Source of the DNA: Planctomycetaceae bacterium
Lineage (GTDB): Bacteria; Planctomycetota; Planctomycetia; Pirellulales; UBA1268
Length of the DNA stretch: 6,212 nt
NCBI GenBank assembly: GCA_030616935.1
Contig: JAUWWJ010000102.1
Location: 1 to 6,212 of the forward strand
Direction: 5' to 3'
Below the pieces are notes generated by a model. The model was not told the origin of the DNA. It did no database searches and saw only the letters and a program-made list of their open reading frames with translations. The translations under genes and the position numbers were made by a program. Below, piece after piece: positions 1 through 6,177 of the stretch; the first letter of the stretch is position 1; each line of letters begins with the position of its first letter.

Positions 1-610
1 ACATGACTAACCCGAGCGTGTAAAGGTCTGCGCGAGCATCGAGAGGTTTGCCGGCTGCCTGCTCAGGCGCCATAAATTCTGCAGTACCAACGATACTCCC
101 ATGAGCTGTTTGGCTGGTGGCACCAAACAGTTTGGCAATTCCGAAGTCGGCAAGCTTTACCCCTGCGTTGGCTTGATGTGGGTCGTCGGGTGCAAGGAGA
201 TTCGCGGGCTTCAGATCACGATGAATGATTCCATGGTCATGTGCAACTTTGAGGGAACGGGCTATTTCAATCGATAAGTCAACAACTTCTTCCGGAGTAA
301 ATATTCTTCCTCCACGAATAATTCGCTCCAGGCTTTGGCCATGGACTAGTTCCATTGCGAAATATGGTTGCCCATCGTCTTCCCCGTAAGCGATAAGCTG
401 GACAATTCCAGGGGAACGAAGTGGTTTGAGTGTTTGTATCTCCGAGTCGAAACGTTCTTTGAGCCCAAGATCATCAGCAAGATGGGACGCAAGAACCTTC
501 ACAGCGACGTGTTCGCCCGTTTCCTGATGTTCGGCCTCATAGACAGCTCCCATACCGCCTCTTCCAAGACGTTTCATGAGAACATAGGGGCCGAGTTGCT
601 GTGCTTCCAT
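1..610 (-). CDS. Hanks-type serine/threonine protein kinase, N-terminal part (cut by window edge)
   Basis: Translating the minus strand from the ATG at 610-608 gives 203 codons with no stop before the window edge, so the C-terminal part is missing. The kinase domain starts almost at the N-terminus. A GPY lead-in at residues 7-9 is followed by the glycine loop GRGGMGAVYEA (16-26), the ATP-anchoring Lys in AVKVL (K38), a probable helix-C Glu (E57), the catalytic loop HRDLKPAN (130-137, Asp132), the metal-binding DFG (155-157), and the activation-loop end GTAEFMAPEQ (175-184). The DLYTLG motif (195-200) is the start of subdomain IX. All key catalytic residues are intact, so this should be an active kinase that phosphorylates Ser/Thr. 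Its substrate cannot be told from this part. Bacterial relatives often carry a membrane segment and sensor domain after the kinase domain; that part lies outside the window. It is divergent from the MmgE/PrpD gene. The start is well supported because the glycine loop follows at the usual distance, although no good Shine-Dalgarno sequence precedes it. Confidence 0.95.
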   Translation of the reverse strand, partial: MEAQQLGPYVLMKRLGRGGMGAVYEAEHQETGEHVAVKVLASHLADDLGLKERFDSEIQTLKPLRSPGIVQLIAYGEDDGQPYFAMELVHGQSLERIIRGGRIFTPEEVVDLSIEIARSLKVAHDHGIIHRDLKPANLLAPDDPHQANAGVKLADFGIAKLFGATSQTAHGSIVGTAEFMAPEQAAGKPLDARADLYTLGLVM

Positions 611-643
611 GGTTAACTAGTCTATCTTCGTGGCGATTGGTGT

Positions 644-655
644 AGAACCGGTTCT
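644..655. promoter_or_regulatory. Perfect 12-bp palindrome between divergent genes (possible operator)
   Basis: AGAACCGGTTCT reads identically on both strands. It lies 33 bp upstream of the kinase ATG and about 65 bp upstream of the preferred MmgE/PrpD start. The immediate flanking pair (643/656) does not continue the symmetry. A dimeric regulator could bind here and affect both divergent genes. This is inferred from symmetry and position only; no regulator family is recognised. Confidence 0.35.
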
Positions 656-666
656 CCCATGTTTTG

Positions 667-672
667 GATAAT
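667..672 (+). promoter_or_regulatory. Possible -10 element for the MmgE/PrpD-truB gene run
   Basis: GATAAT differs from the sigma-70 consensus TATAAT at one base. The matching -35 is poor: with an 18-bp spacer it would be TAGAAC at 643-648, with three of six consensus bases, overlapping the palindrome at 644-655. If real, transcription would start near 679. That excludes the TTG at 664 as the start codon and favours the TTG at 721. Weak evidence. Confidence 0.22.
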
Positions 673-703
673 GCCACCGCATGGATCCCTCCGATAAACT
701 GTG

Positions 704-711
704 AAAAAAGG
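704..711 (+). promoter_or_regulatory. Probable ribosome binding site deciding the MmgE/PrpD start
   Basis: AAAAAAGG lies 9 nt before the TTG at 721. The alternative TTG at 664 has only ACCGGTTCTCCCATGTT upstream, with no purine-rich Shine-Dalgarno match. This spacing is the main reason for choosing 721. Confidence 0.4.
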
Positions 712-720
712 TACTTCGCA

Positions 721-2256
721 TTGAATGGGACCAAAAGATTACTTCCCGCTACCTCGAACCAGGCAGTCGGCCTCGGCGAATATTGCCGAGACTTCCTGTT
801 TGATCCGCAGCGTGTGTCACCCGAGACATTCAGCCTGATTGAACGTTTCCATCTCGATAGTGTTGGCTGCGGAATCTCGGCTATCTACCATCAGGCCAAC
901 GCGTGCACCGTGCTACGTAGCGAGGCCCTTCGAACACGTCCCATCGCACAGCAGGTTGGTGGTATCTGTTTTGGTGAGGAAACTCCGGTTGAGACAGCTC
1001 GAAGTGTGGCTGCAAATGTTGCGGCAGTTCGTGAGTGGGATTCCAACGGAACAAATTTTGGATTCGATAAAACTGCTGGGCGAATAGCCGGTGAGTTTGG
1101 TCACAATGATTTTTATCCAGTGGCCATTGCTGCAAGTCGTGAAGCAGGATTCGATGGCAATGGTGCACTCCGGCTGATGCTGCTGATTGACGAAATCCGC
1201 GGACGGTTGGCTGAAGTATTTCCCCTTCGTGCATACGCTATTGATCATGTCCACCATGGAGCTGTCGCCTGCGCAGCGGCGGTCACAGCAGCCTTGGGAG
1301 GGAGTGTCTCACAGATCGAATCTGCTGTTGGTCTTATTGTCGCGCATTACGTGCCCTTTAGAGCCATCCGCGCAGGGACGCAACTATCAGATAGCAAGGG
1401 ATCGTCAGCTGCGTTCGCCGCCGAAACCGCGGTGCTCGCTGCCCAACGAGCCATCGATGGATTTCAGGGACCACGCGATATTTTCCGAAACCCCCTTGCC
1501 ATCTATCGTCTGAACGAGCCATGCCCAGATGGATCAAGCCCATTTGACCTTGAACTTGGCCAGTCAGGAGATGCATTCGCAATTCATTCGATGCATTTCA
1601 AACTCGGGTTGTATGAGCATCAGTCGGCAGCAGCCATACAGTCACTTATCGAAATTCTTTGTAAGACGCCACATACAGTTGCTTCGCTCAAATTAATTCG
1701 GTCAATAACCGTAACCATTTATGAACCAGCTTTTTCAATAATCGCTGACCCGGCAAAGCGAACACCACACACAAGACAGTCAGCAGACCACTCCTTACCG
1801 TATATTATTGCAAGAACACTTCAGAAAGCTGCGTCCAGTTATGCCGCCGGGAACACAGTTTGTGGATGGTCGGAGGTGATGTTGTTACCAGAAGATTACT
1901 CAGATGCTGCCATTGCTGATAAGGAGCTGGCCGAGCTAATAAAGAAAATCGATATTGTGCACGGTGGTCCAGACTATGACTCGTTGTACCCAGAGGGTAT
2001 TCCAGCCAGAGTTTCTATTGATCATGACGAATGTGACTTGGTAGATGGTGGGCAATGTGTCTTTCCACTAGGACATGCACATTCTGATCAGTCCCAGACT
2101 ACAGCTCTTGTTGATGAAAAATTCGAACGGCTCGTTGCGGGAGCTGTTTCCAGTCCACAAGCACTTCGGCAACACCTTCGGTTACATGACATGCCAGCTG
2201 AACACGTCGCCCAGTTATATGCTTTCCCCATTTACTCGGCGTCGGGGAACACATGA
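721..2256 (+). CDS. MmgE/PrpD family protein (2-methylcitrate dehydratase-like)
   Basis: With the start at 721 this is 511 residues, about the family's usual size. The N-terminal LGEYCRDF...LDSVGCG segment matches the family's opening helices. NGT (109-111) and GHND (127-130, His128) fall in the first active-site region. The middle holds RAGTQ then SKGSSAAFAAE (Lys226). FKLGLYEHQSAAA (Lys294) follows, then R-x-x-ADHSLPY (352-361), which is strongly typical of MmgE/PrpD. YPEGIPARV (423-431) and PLGHAHSDQ near the end match the C-terminal lobe. Family members dehydrate or decarboxylate small tricarboxylic acids such as 2-methylcitrate, or isomerise related acids, in the cytoplasm; the substrate here is unknown. 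The conserved first Asp of DFDDT/DFNDT appears changed (GFDKT, 114-118). No ATG exists near the N-terminus. TTG at 721 is preferred because AAAAAAGG (704-711) sits 9 nt upstream; TTG at 664, just after an in-frame stop at 643-645, would add 19 residues. The stop overlaps the truB ATG. The family is sure, the exact function is not. Confidence 0.9.
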   Translation: MNGTKRLLPATSNQAVGLGEYCRDFLFDPQRVSPETFSLIERFHLDSVGCGISAIYHQANACTVLRSEALRTRPIAQQVGGICFGEETPVETARSVAANVAAVREWDSNGTNFGFDKTAGRIAGEFGHNDFYPVAIAASREAGFDGNGALRLMLLIDEIRGRLAEVFPLRAYAIDHVHHGAVACAAAVTAALGGSVSQIESAVGLIVAHYVPFRAIRAGTQLSDSKGSSAAFAAETAVLAAQRAIDGFQGPRDIFRNPLAIYRLNEPCPDGSSPFDLELGQSGDAFAIHSMHFKLGLYEHQSAAAIQSLIEILCKTPHTVASLKLIRSITVTIYEPAFSIIADPAKRTPHTRQSADHSLPYIIARTLQKAASSYAAGNTVCGWSEVMLLPEDYSDAAIADKELAELIKKIDIVHGGPDYDSLYPEGIPARVSIDHDECDLVDGGQCVFPLGHAHSDQSQTTALVDEKFERLVAGAVSSPQALRQHLRLHDMPAEHVAQLYAFPIYSASGNT

Positions 2257-3167
2257 CCCAATCCAACCTTCATGGGGTTCTCTCGATAGACAAGCCACCA
2301 GGTGTCACATCCAGGAGGGTGGTTGACGCGGTGTCTCGTACGCTGTCAACAAAAACGGTTGGGCATGCCGGCACTCTTGATCCATTGGCACGTGGCGTTG
2401 TTATTGTCTGTGCTGGGCATGCAAGAAAACTGGTTGATTTTCTCCATCAACAGAAGAAGGCATACACCGTTTCTTTCCTCCTCGGCCGTTCAAGCCCGTC
2501 GGATGACTTTGAAACGAAAGTGTCTCTGGAAGACCAGCCTCACTGCCCCTCTCTGCAACAAATTGAGGAGTCATTACAGGCCCAACGGGGCACCATTTTG
2601 CAACTACCTTGCACATACTCAGCAAAGAAGATCGCTGGCAAAAGAGCCTACAAACTAGCTCGCCTCGGTAAACAGGTGGTCCTCCAGCCGAAAGAAATTC
2701 ATATTTATCAAGTAGAAATCACGGCGTATGACTGGCCAAGGCTTGAGTTGTCGCTTGTCTGTTCAAGTGGGACGTTTGTACGCGCCCTAGGACGGGACAT
2801 TGCCAAATCTGTCGGAACATGTGCAGTTATGGTAACGCTAATCCGAACAGCTGTCGGGCCGTATGGGCTCAACACCGCAGTACCGCTTGCTGGAATTACG
2901 CCAGATGTCCCGGGGAGGCGATTCATTGAAGCGGCATTACGACCACCCATTTCTGCTCTGCCTCACCTTCAGGCACGAACGCTCACACCAGATGAAATAG
3001 AATATGCCGCCCGGGGCGGGCTCCTTTCAGGTGAAGCGGGCGCAACGAGTGATCCTGTGGCTGCCCTTGACGCAAATGGTGATTTGCTCGGTATTCTCCG
3101 GGTCTTGCCTCAAGGCGGGTGGCGTCTCAGACCGAACTTTATCGATACAAGCCCCCAAGCCAAATAG
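2253..3167 (+). CDS. truB: tRNA pseudouridine-55 synthase TruB
   Basis: The enzyme converts uridine 55 in the T-loop of tRNAs to pseudouridine. At 304 residues it has the usual length. The motifs come in family order: GVLSIDKPPGVTS (8-20), the catalytic box GHAGTLDPLARGVV (37-50) with nucleophile Asp43, the KAYTVSFLLGRSS segment (about 68-80), the YSAKKIAGKRAYKLARLG stretch, and the CSSGTFVRALGRDIAKSVGT region with the substrate-orienting Arg. A small C-terminal PUA-like region follows (PDEIEYAARGG, then VAALDANGDLLGIL and WRLRPNF). The start ATG overlaps the stop of the MmgE/PrpD gene (ATGA), with GGGGA at 2244-2248 as a short-spaced ribosome site, so translation is probably coupled to the upstream gene. 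Oddities are Arg47 where Thr or Ser is usual in the catalytic box, and QLPCTYSA in place of the common Q-PP-YSA. Neither touches the catalytic Asp, so activity is expected. Identification is firm. Confidence 0.97.
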   Translation: MTQSNLHGVLSIDKPPGVTSRRVVDAVSRTLSTKTVGHAGTLDPLARGVVIVCAGHARKLVDFLHQQKKAYTVSFLLGRSSPSDDFETKVSLEDQPHCPSLQQIEESLQAQRGTILQLPCTYSAKKIAGKRAYKLARLGKQVVLQPKEIHIYQVEITAYDWPRLELSLVCSSGTFVRALGRDIAKSVGTCAVMVTLIRTAVGPYGLNTAVPLAGITPDVPGRRFIEAALRPPISALPHLQARTLTPDEIEYAARGGLLSGEAGATSDPVAALDANGDLLGILRVLPQGGWRLRPNFIDTSPQAK

Positions 3168-3211
3168 CTTCAACGACGACGTCAGTATGATGCAATTATG
3201 TGTGACGGAGG

Positions 3212-3230
3212 ATGTTCCGCCACAGAACAT
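3212..3230. other. Small hairpin upstream of the VanZ-like gene
   Basis: ATGTTC (3212-3217) pairs with GAACAT (3225-3230) around a 7-nt loop. No T-tract follows on either strand, so it is not a standard intrinsic terminator. It sits in the only real gap (80 bp) of the plus-strand gene run and ends 17 nt before the VanZ-like ATG. A GGAGG at 3207-3211 lies just before it, too far from the start to act as its ribosome site unless folding of the hairpin brings them closer. A six-pair stem can arise by chance. Confidence 0.2.
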
Positions 3231-3247
3231 GAAAAGCCCAAAGCCCG

Positions 3248-3706
3248 ATGACACTACCTATTGAACAAGAAACCCACCAACCATGGATGGATGCCTCAAA
3301 ACACCGAAGACAACGCGTGCTCGGCCTTGTGTTTGTTGTTGGATTCGTCCTTTTTAGTATGGTTCTCCTCACAGCAACCCATCTTCCCCGTATCCCTACA
3401 ATCGCTCGAGGCCCAGGCGTGGATAAATGGCTACACTTTTCCGCCTATGGCTGCCAAACAATTCTCGCAATGGGTGTTCTGTATTGTACCGATCGACTCG
3501 TACTGAAAAACGTTGCGTTCCTCATTGTTCTCCTAACAACTTTCGGTGCAGTTGACGAACTCACGCAGCCAATGTTTCATCGCCAGGCTGAACTTTTCGA
3601 TTGGCTGGCAGACTGCGCGGGAGTTATCTTCGGTATGTGTTCGGTATGGCTATTTGCTTCCCTCCGGCAAGAACCCCCTATTAGTGAAGACCATCATGCC
3701 CCTTGA
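3248..3706 (+). CDS. VanZ-like family membrane protein
   Basis: This 152-residue protein has a charged N-terminus (KHRRQR, 18-23) followed by hydrophobic segments at about 24-43, 67-82, 87-103 and 118-138, so about four membrane spans. The VanZ-type signature is visible: DKWLHFSAYG (59-68) after the first loop, then DELTQPMFHRQAELFDWLADCAGVIFG (103-129), with the conserved DE, Q, R, E, D and D-x-x-G positions. The family is named after VanZ, which gives low-level teicoplanin resistance in enterococci. Most members, including small ones like this in planctomycetes, have no known function, and resistance should not be inferred. An in-frame stop at 3230-3232 makes the ATG at 3248 the first possible ATG; no strong Shine-Dalgarno sequence is present. 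It follows truB by 80 bp and overlaps deoC by 11 nt, which suggests co-transcription. Confidence 0.85.
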   Translation: MTLPIEQETHQPWMDASKHRRQRVLGLVFVVGFVLFSMVLLTATHLPRIPTIARGPGVDKWLHFSAYGCQTILAMGVLYCTDRLVLKNVAFLIVLLTTFGAVDELTQPMFHRQAELFDWLADCAGVIFGMCSVWLFASLRQEPPISEDHHAP

Positions 3707-4379
3707 ATTCTCGAGGTCCGCAGTCGCGGCCGTCTTCGATTTTGCTGTGTTAAAGCCTGATCAGACAGTTCTAGACATTGAGTCTGCCGTGTCTCTGTGC
3801 CGTGGTTTATCGATTGGGTGCCTGTGTGTCCGCCCGGTGGATGTGCGTTACGCAACAAGCCTATTACAAGACCAGATGACGAGCGTTGCCAGTGTCGTTG
3901 GCTTTCCTCACGGAACTAATACAACAGTGGTCAAAGCACACGAGGCGAAAATCGCTATAGAAGACGGAGCAAGGGAACTTGATATGGTCATCGCATTACC
4001 CGCCTTGCTCGGTGGTGATTACAGGGCTGTCTACGATGATATTGGTGCAGTCGTAAATGAGGCCAGGCCCACAAATGTGCCCGTCAAAGTCATCCTCGAA
4101 ACCTGCTACCTCAAGAAAATTGAAATTATCCAAGCCTGCCAAATTTCCGAATCAGCAGGCGCATCATTCGTGAAAACGTCAACCGGTTTTGCTCCGAGTG
4201 GAGCAAGCCCTGAAGCAGTCAAGACCATGCTCGAAACGGTTGATGGCCGTATTGGGGTTAAAGCGAGTGGTGGAATCAGAACATGGAATGACTGCGTGAA
4301 CTACTTGAGAATGGGCTGCACGCGAATTGGTGTGGGTGATCCTCTGGCCATTTTATCCGGTGCCCCAGAGGCCGATTGA
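3696..4379 (+). CDS. deoC: Deoxyribose-phosphate aldolase DeoC
   Basis: DERA reversibly cleaves 2-deoxy-D-ribose 5-phosphate into glyceraldehyde 3-phosphate and acetaldehyde, a cytoplasmic class I aldolase step of deoxynucleoside breakdown. At 227 residues it has normal length. Visible family blocks are DFAVLKPD (15-22), VASVVGFPHGTNTT (64-77) followed by K-x-x-E-A, the ELDMVI strand with catalytic Asp96, KVILETCYL (131-139), VKTSTGFAPSGAS (159-171) with the Schiff-base Lys160, and VKASGGIRTW (188-197) with the proton-relay Lys189. The end shows the phosphate-binding TRIGVGDPLAIL. The common DHTLLKP start block has Phe16 for His, a position that also varies in E. coli DeoC. ATG at 3696, inside the end of the VanZ-like gene, fits family length; an in-frame GTG at 3684 would add four residues. 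No other nucleoside-catabolism gene lies next to it, so it is probably expressed with the upstream genes. Identification is firm. Confidence 0.96.
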   Translation: MPLEFSRSAVAAVFDFAVLKPDQTVLDIESAVSLCRGLSIGCLCVRPVDVRYATSLLQDQMTSVASVVGFPHGTNTTVVKAHEAKIAIEDGARELDMVIALPALLGGDYRAVYDDIGAVVNEARPTNVPVKVILETCYLKKIEIIQACQISESAGASFVKTSTGFAPSGASPEAVKTMLETVDGRIGVKASGGIRTWNDCVNYLRMGCTRIGVGDPLAILSGAPEAD

Positions 4380-4400
4380 ACCGCTTTGTACGCACGGGGC

Positions 4401-4419
4401 GACATTCTTAGCCAATGTC
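4401..4419. terminator. Weak hairpin between convergent deoC and chaA
   Basis: GACATT (4401-4406) pairs with AATGTC (4414-4419) around the 7-nt loop CTTAGCC. It lies in the 56-bp gap where the two converging transcription units end, the expected place for a shared bidirectional terminator. The stem is only six pairs and lacks a clear T-tract on either side, so it may be chance. Confidence 0.25.
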
Positions 4420-4435
4420 CATTCAAACTGAGACG

Positions 4436-5536
4436 TTAGCCATCAAAGATAAGCATGACGTACGCGGCAAACAGGATGAGATGTACAACACCCTGGAGAA
4501 GTGTGGTTTTTCCAGTACCGAGGGTGATCACGCTGGTAAAAAGAGTGAGCGTAAGCATTGCAATGTCACTTGGCTCAAGACCTAGTTCTAGGGTTCTTCC
4601 CGAAAAAAATCCTATCGCTAAAACAACGGGGACAGTCATGCCAATTGTACTGGTGGCTGAACCAAGCAGAATATTTATGGTTCGTTGAAGCCGGTTATTG
4701 CGAGCGGCCCGCAGGGCGCTGAGACCTTCGGGCGATAGCACAAGGATGGCAACAAGAAAACCTCCGAGTGCCGGCGGAGCATTGAGTGTATGAATGCCAT
4801 GGTCAACCAATTTGCCGAGGTTTTTTGCCAGAAAAACAACCGGAACCATGCTCAACACAAGAAGCATTGTATGGATAAAGGTTGAATACGGGGGATCGTC
4901 ATGGTGCTGCGTTATGTTTGTCGGGGAAAGGAAATATGCAGCCTGACTGCCTGTCTGAACAAGCAGGAAAATAACATAGAGTCCTGCGGATGTTACGAGT
5001 AAGAACGCCGCCTGTAAGGAAGACACATTGCCACCAGGAGCTGACTCTGTAAATCGGGGGACGATAAGTGTGAGTACTGCGAGTGGAACCAGAACACCAA
5101 GGTAGGCGTTTGCACCTGACAGGTTGTATTCCTGCCGATGGTGGCGGAGTCCGCCGGCAAGTAGTGTGCCACCCAGCATGCCAGTGAGCACAATCATTAC
5201 GACCGAAAACATTGTGTCTCGAGCCAGTCCGGGATGTGCCTTTCCCGTCAGACTGACCGCTGCAATCATGGCAACTTCGATCCCAATTACGGCCAGTGTT
5301 AACACGATCGTTCCATATGGCTCTCCAAGACGTATTGCCAACGCATCAGCATGTCGAACAACACCAAATGACAGCCACAATATGGAGAGAAATAACCACG
5401 AAAAACAAAACCCCGCCCATAGAGGCTGAGACAGATCTGCAAGCCATACCGTTCCGAAGAAGAACCAGAGACCTGCCGTGGCAATTCCAAACAGCAGCCC
5501 TTTTTCATTGCGCTTCGAGAGGAGCAGGGTCTTCAT
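4436..5536 (-). CDS. chaA: ChaA-type Ca2+(Na+)/H+ antiporter
   Basis: From the ATG at 5536-5534 the protein is 366 residues, the length I recall for E. coli ChaA, and hydrophobic almost throughout, with about ten or eleven membrane spans. Both inverted CaCA-family repeats are visible: GEPYGTIVLTLAVIGIEVAM (71-90) and LVLSPEGLSALRAARNN (265-281), continuing into INILLGSATSTIGMTVPVV, with candidate ion-coordinating acids Glu72, Glu87 and Glu270. RDTMFSVVMIVLTGMLGG (106-123) and the VHLILFAAYVMLIF ending also match ChaA closely. The loop between the two halves holds only a short acidic patch (HHDD, 211-214), much shorter than the Asp/Glu-rich stretch of E. coli ChaA. Function by homology is export of Ca2+ and/or Na+ in exchange for protons at the inner membrane; ion preference is not readable. 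The frame is open up to an ATG at 5620, but that would overlap the upstream gene and add 28 non-hydrophobic residues. At 5536 an AGG-like site lies about 8 nt upstream. The gene lies 62 bp after the carboxypeptidase-regulatory-like gene, perhaps in one transcript. Confidence 0.94.
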   Translation of the reverse strand: MKTLLLSKRNEKGLLFGIATAGLWFFFGTVWLADLSQPLWAGFCFSWLFLSILWLSFGVVRHADALAIRLGEPYGTIVLTLAVIGIEVAMIAAVSLTGKAHPGLARDTMFSVVMIVLTGMLGGTLLAGGLRHHRQEYNLSGANAYLGVLVPLAVLTLIVPRFTESAPGGNVSSLQAAFLLVTSAGLYVIFLLVQTGSQAAYFLSPTNITQHHDDPPYSTFIHTMLLVLSMVPVVFLAKNLGKLVDHGIHTLNAPPALGGFLVAILVLSPEGLSALRAARNNRLQRTINILLGSATSTIGMTVPVVLAIGFFSGRTLELGLEPSDIAMLTLTLFTSVITLGTGKTTLLQGVVHLILFAAYVMLIFDG

Positions 5537-5537
5537 C

Positions 5538-5547
5538 GGTTTAAACC
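5538..5547. other. 10-bp palindrome just upstream of chaA
   Basis: GGTTTAAACC is perfectly self-complementary and ends one base before the chaA start codon on the minus strand. It covers the likely ribosome-binding region (TTAGGTTTAAACC then ATG). It could bind a regulator or hide the ribosome site, but ten bases of symmetry with an AT centre can be chance. Confidence 0.2.
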
Positions 5548-5598
5548 TAAGTATTTGATTGGATACACACAGACGGCCTGATCGGCATTCGGATCGTC

Positions 5599-6177
5599 CT
5601 ACCGCGACCGTAATTCCCAATCCAGCGTCTGAGAGCCCGGTGTCACATCCGTTGTGAGCATTGATTCTCGGTTGTAGCGAACAGGCACCCTCTCCGGCAC
5701 CTCAACTTTTTGTCCATCGTCTGTTGTTCGCCAATCATAGGTTGTGATCCGCACGGTATGGCGCCCGGGCACTGCACCCGGGCGGTCTGGAAGGTATTGA
5801 AGCGTGTAACCACCTTTGCTGTTTGTAATACCGTACGATGTTGATCCTTCATCTGGGGTGAATTCAACAGTTGCCCCAGAAACCGGATTTCCATCGAGAG
5901 AAACCCTTCCAGATACCCTCCCAAGCGGGGTTTCTGTGGGAGCCGAAAAAAGCCACGCTGCCGTTTTCCCTACGAACAGAAGGCAGATGCTAATGCCGAG
6001 AACAGCCAAACCCAACTTCAATTGGGGGCGGCTCTCCAGCTTTTTCTGTAACTGCTCGTATAGTTCAGACCCAATCGCCTGGACAATCGCAACAAGTTCA
6101 CCAAAGTCAGCGGCCACTGGTATTAAATATCCGTTAGGAAAGCAAAGAGTTCTATGGTGTGGTGGTAGCCACCCCAT
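5599..6177 (-). CDS. Membrane-anchored carboxypeptidase regulatory-like domain protein (planctomycete type)
   Basis: The 192-residue reading has one hydrophobic segment (about 53-78, LKLGLAVLGISICLLFVGK onward) and then a beta-sandwich domain. That domain shows the pattern typical of a family greatly expanded in planctomycetes: GRVSLDGNPVSGATVEFTP (89-108), Y-x-ITNSKGGYTLQY (115-128), DRPGAVPGRHTVRITTYD (131-148), then VPVRYNRESMLTTDVTPGSQTLDWEL (164-189). This is a transthyretin/carboxypeptidase-regulatory-like fold with no catalytic residues. Many relatives are small secreted lipoproteins; this one has no lipobox and is probably an inner-membrane anchored protein with the domain facing the periplasm. 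Its role is unknown. The start is uncertain. ATG at 6177 is the only ATG, but the first 20 residues look non-coding, and GTG at 6117 would give a 172-residue protein. The frame also stays open to the window edge. It lies 62 bp upstream of chaA on the same strand. Confidence 0.8.
   Translation of the reverse strand: MGWLPPHHRTLCFPNGYLIPVAADFGELVAIVQAIGSELYEQLQKKLESRPQLKLGLAVLGISICLLFVGKTAAWLFSAPTETPLGRVSGRVSLDGNPVSGATVEFTPDEGSTSYGITNSKGGYTLQYLPDRPGAVPGRHTVRITTYDWRTTDDGQKVEVPERVPVRYNRESMLTTDVTPGSQTLDWELRSR

Noticed and set aside
368..616. Plus-strand open frame of 82 codons across the kinase N-terminus
   Set aside because: It is antisense to a clear kinase domain with all catalytic motifs, and its translation resembles no protein family.
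1..720. A toxin-antitoxin or phage-defence kinase system
   Set aside because: The kinase is an ordinary Hanks type next to housekeeping genes, with no nuclease, transposase, phage or antitoxin-like gene nearby.
881..1257. Overlapping minus-strand open frames of 114-117 codons inside the MmgE/PrpD gene
   Set aside because: They run antisense to a well-conserved coding region, contain no recognisable domain and are typical shadow frames.
721..2256. A methylcitrate-cycle (propionate catabolism) operon
   Set aside because: Only a PrpD-like gene is present; no methylcitrate synthase, methylisocitrate lyase or PrpR-type regulator lies nearby, and the active-site motif differs.
3186..3191. TATGAT as a -10 promoter element for the VanZ-like gene
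   Set aside because: It matches five of six bases, but no acceptable -35 lies 16-18 bp upstream.
3248..3706. VanZ-like gene as a glycopeptide resistance determinant
   Set aside because: There is no vanA/H/X/R/S neighbour, and VanZ-like proteins are widespread in bacteria without any link to resistance.
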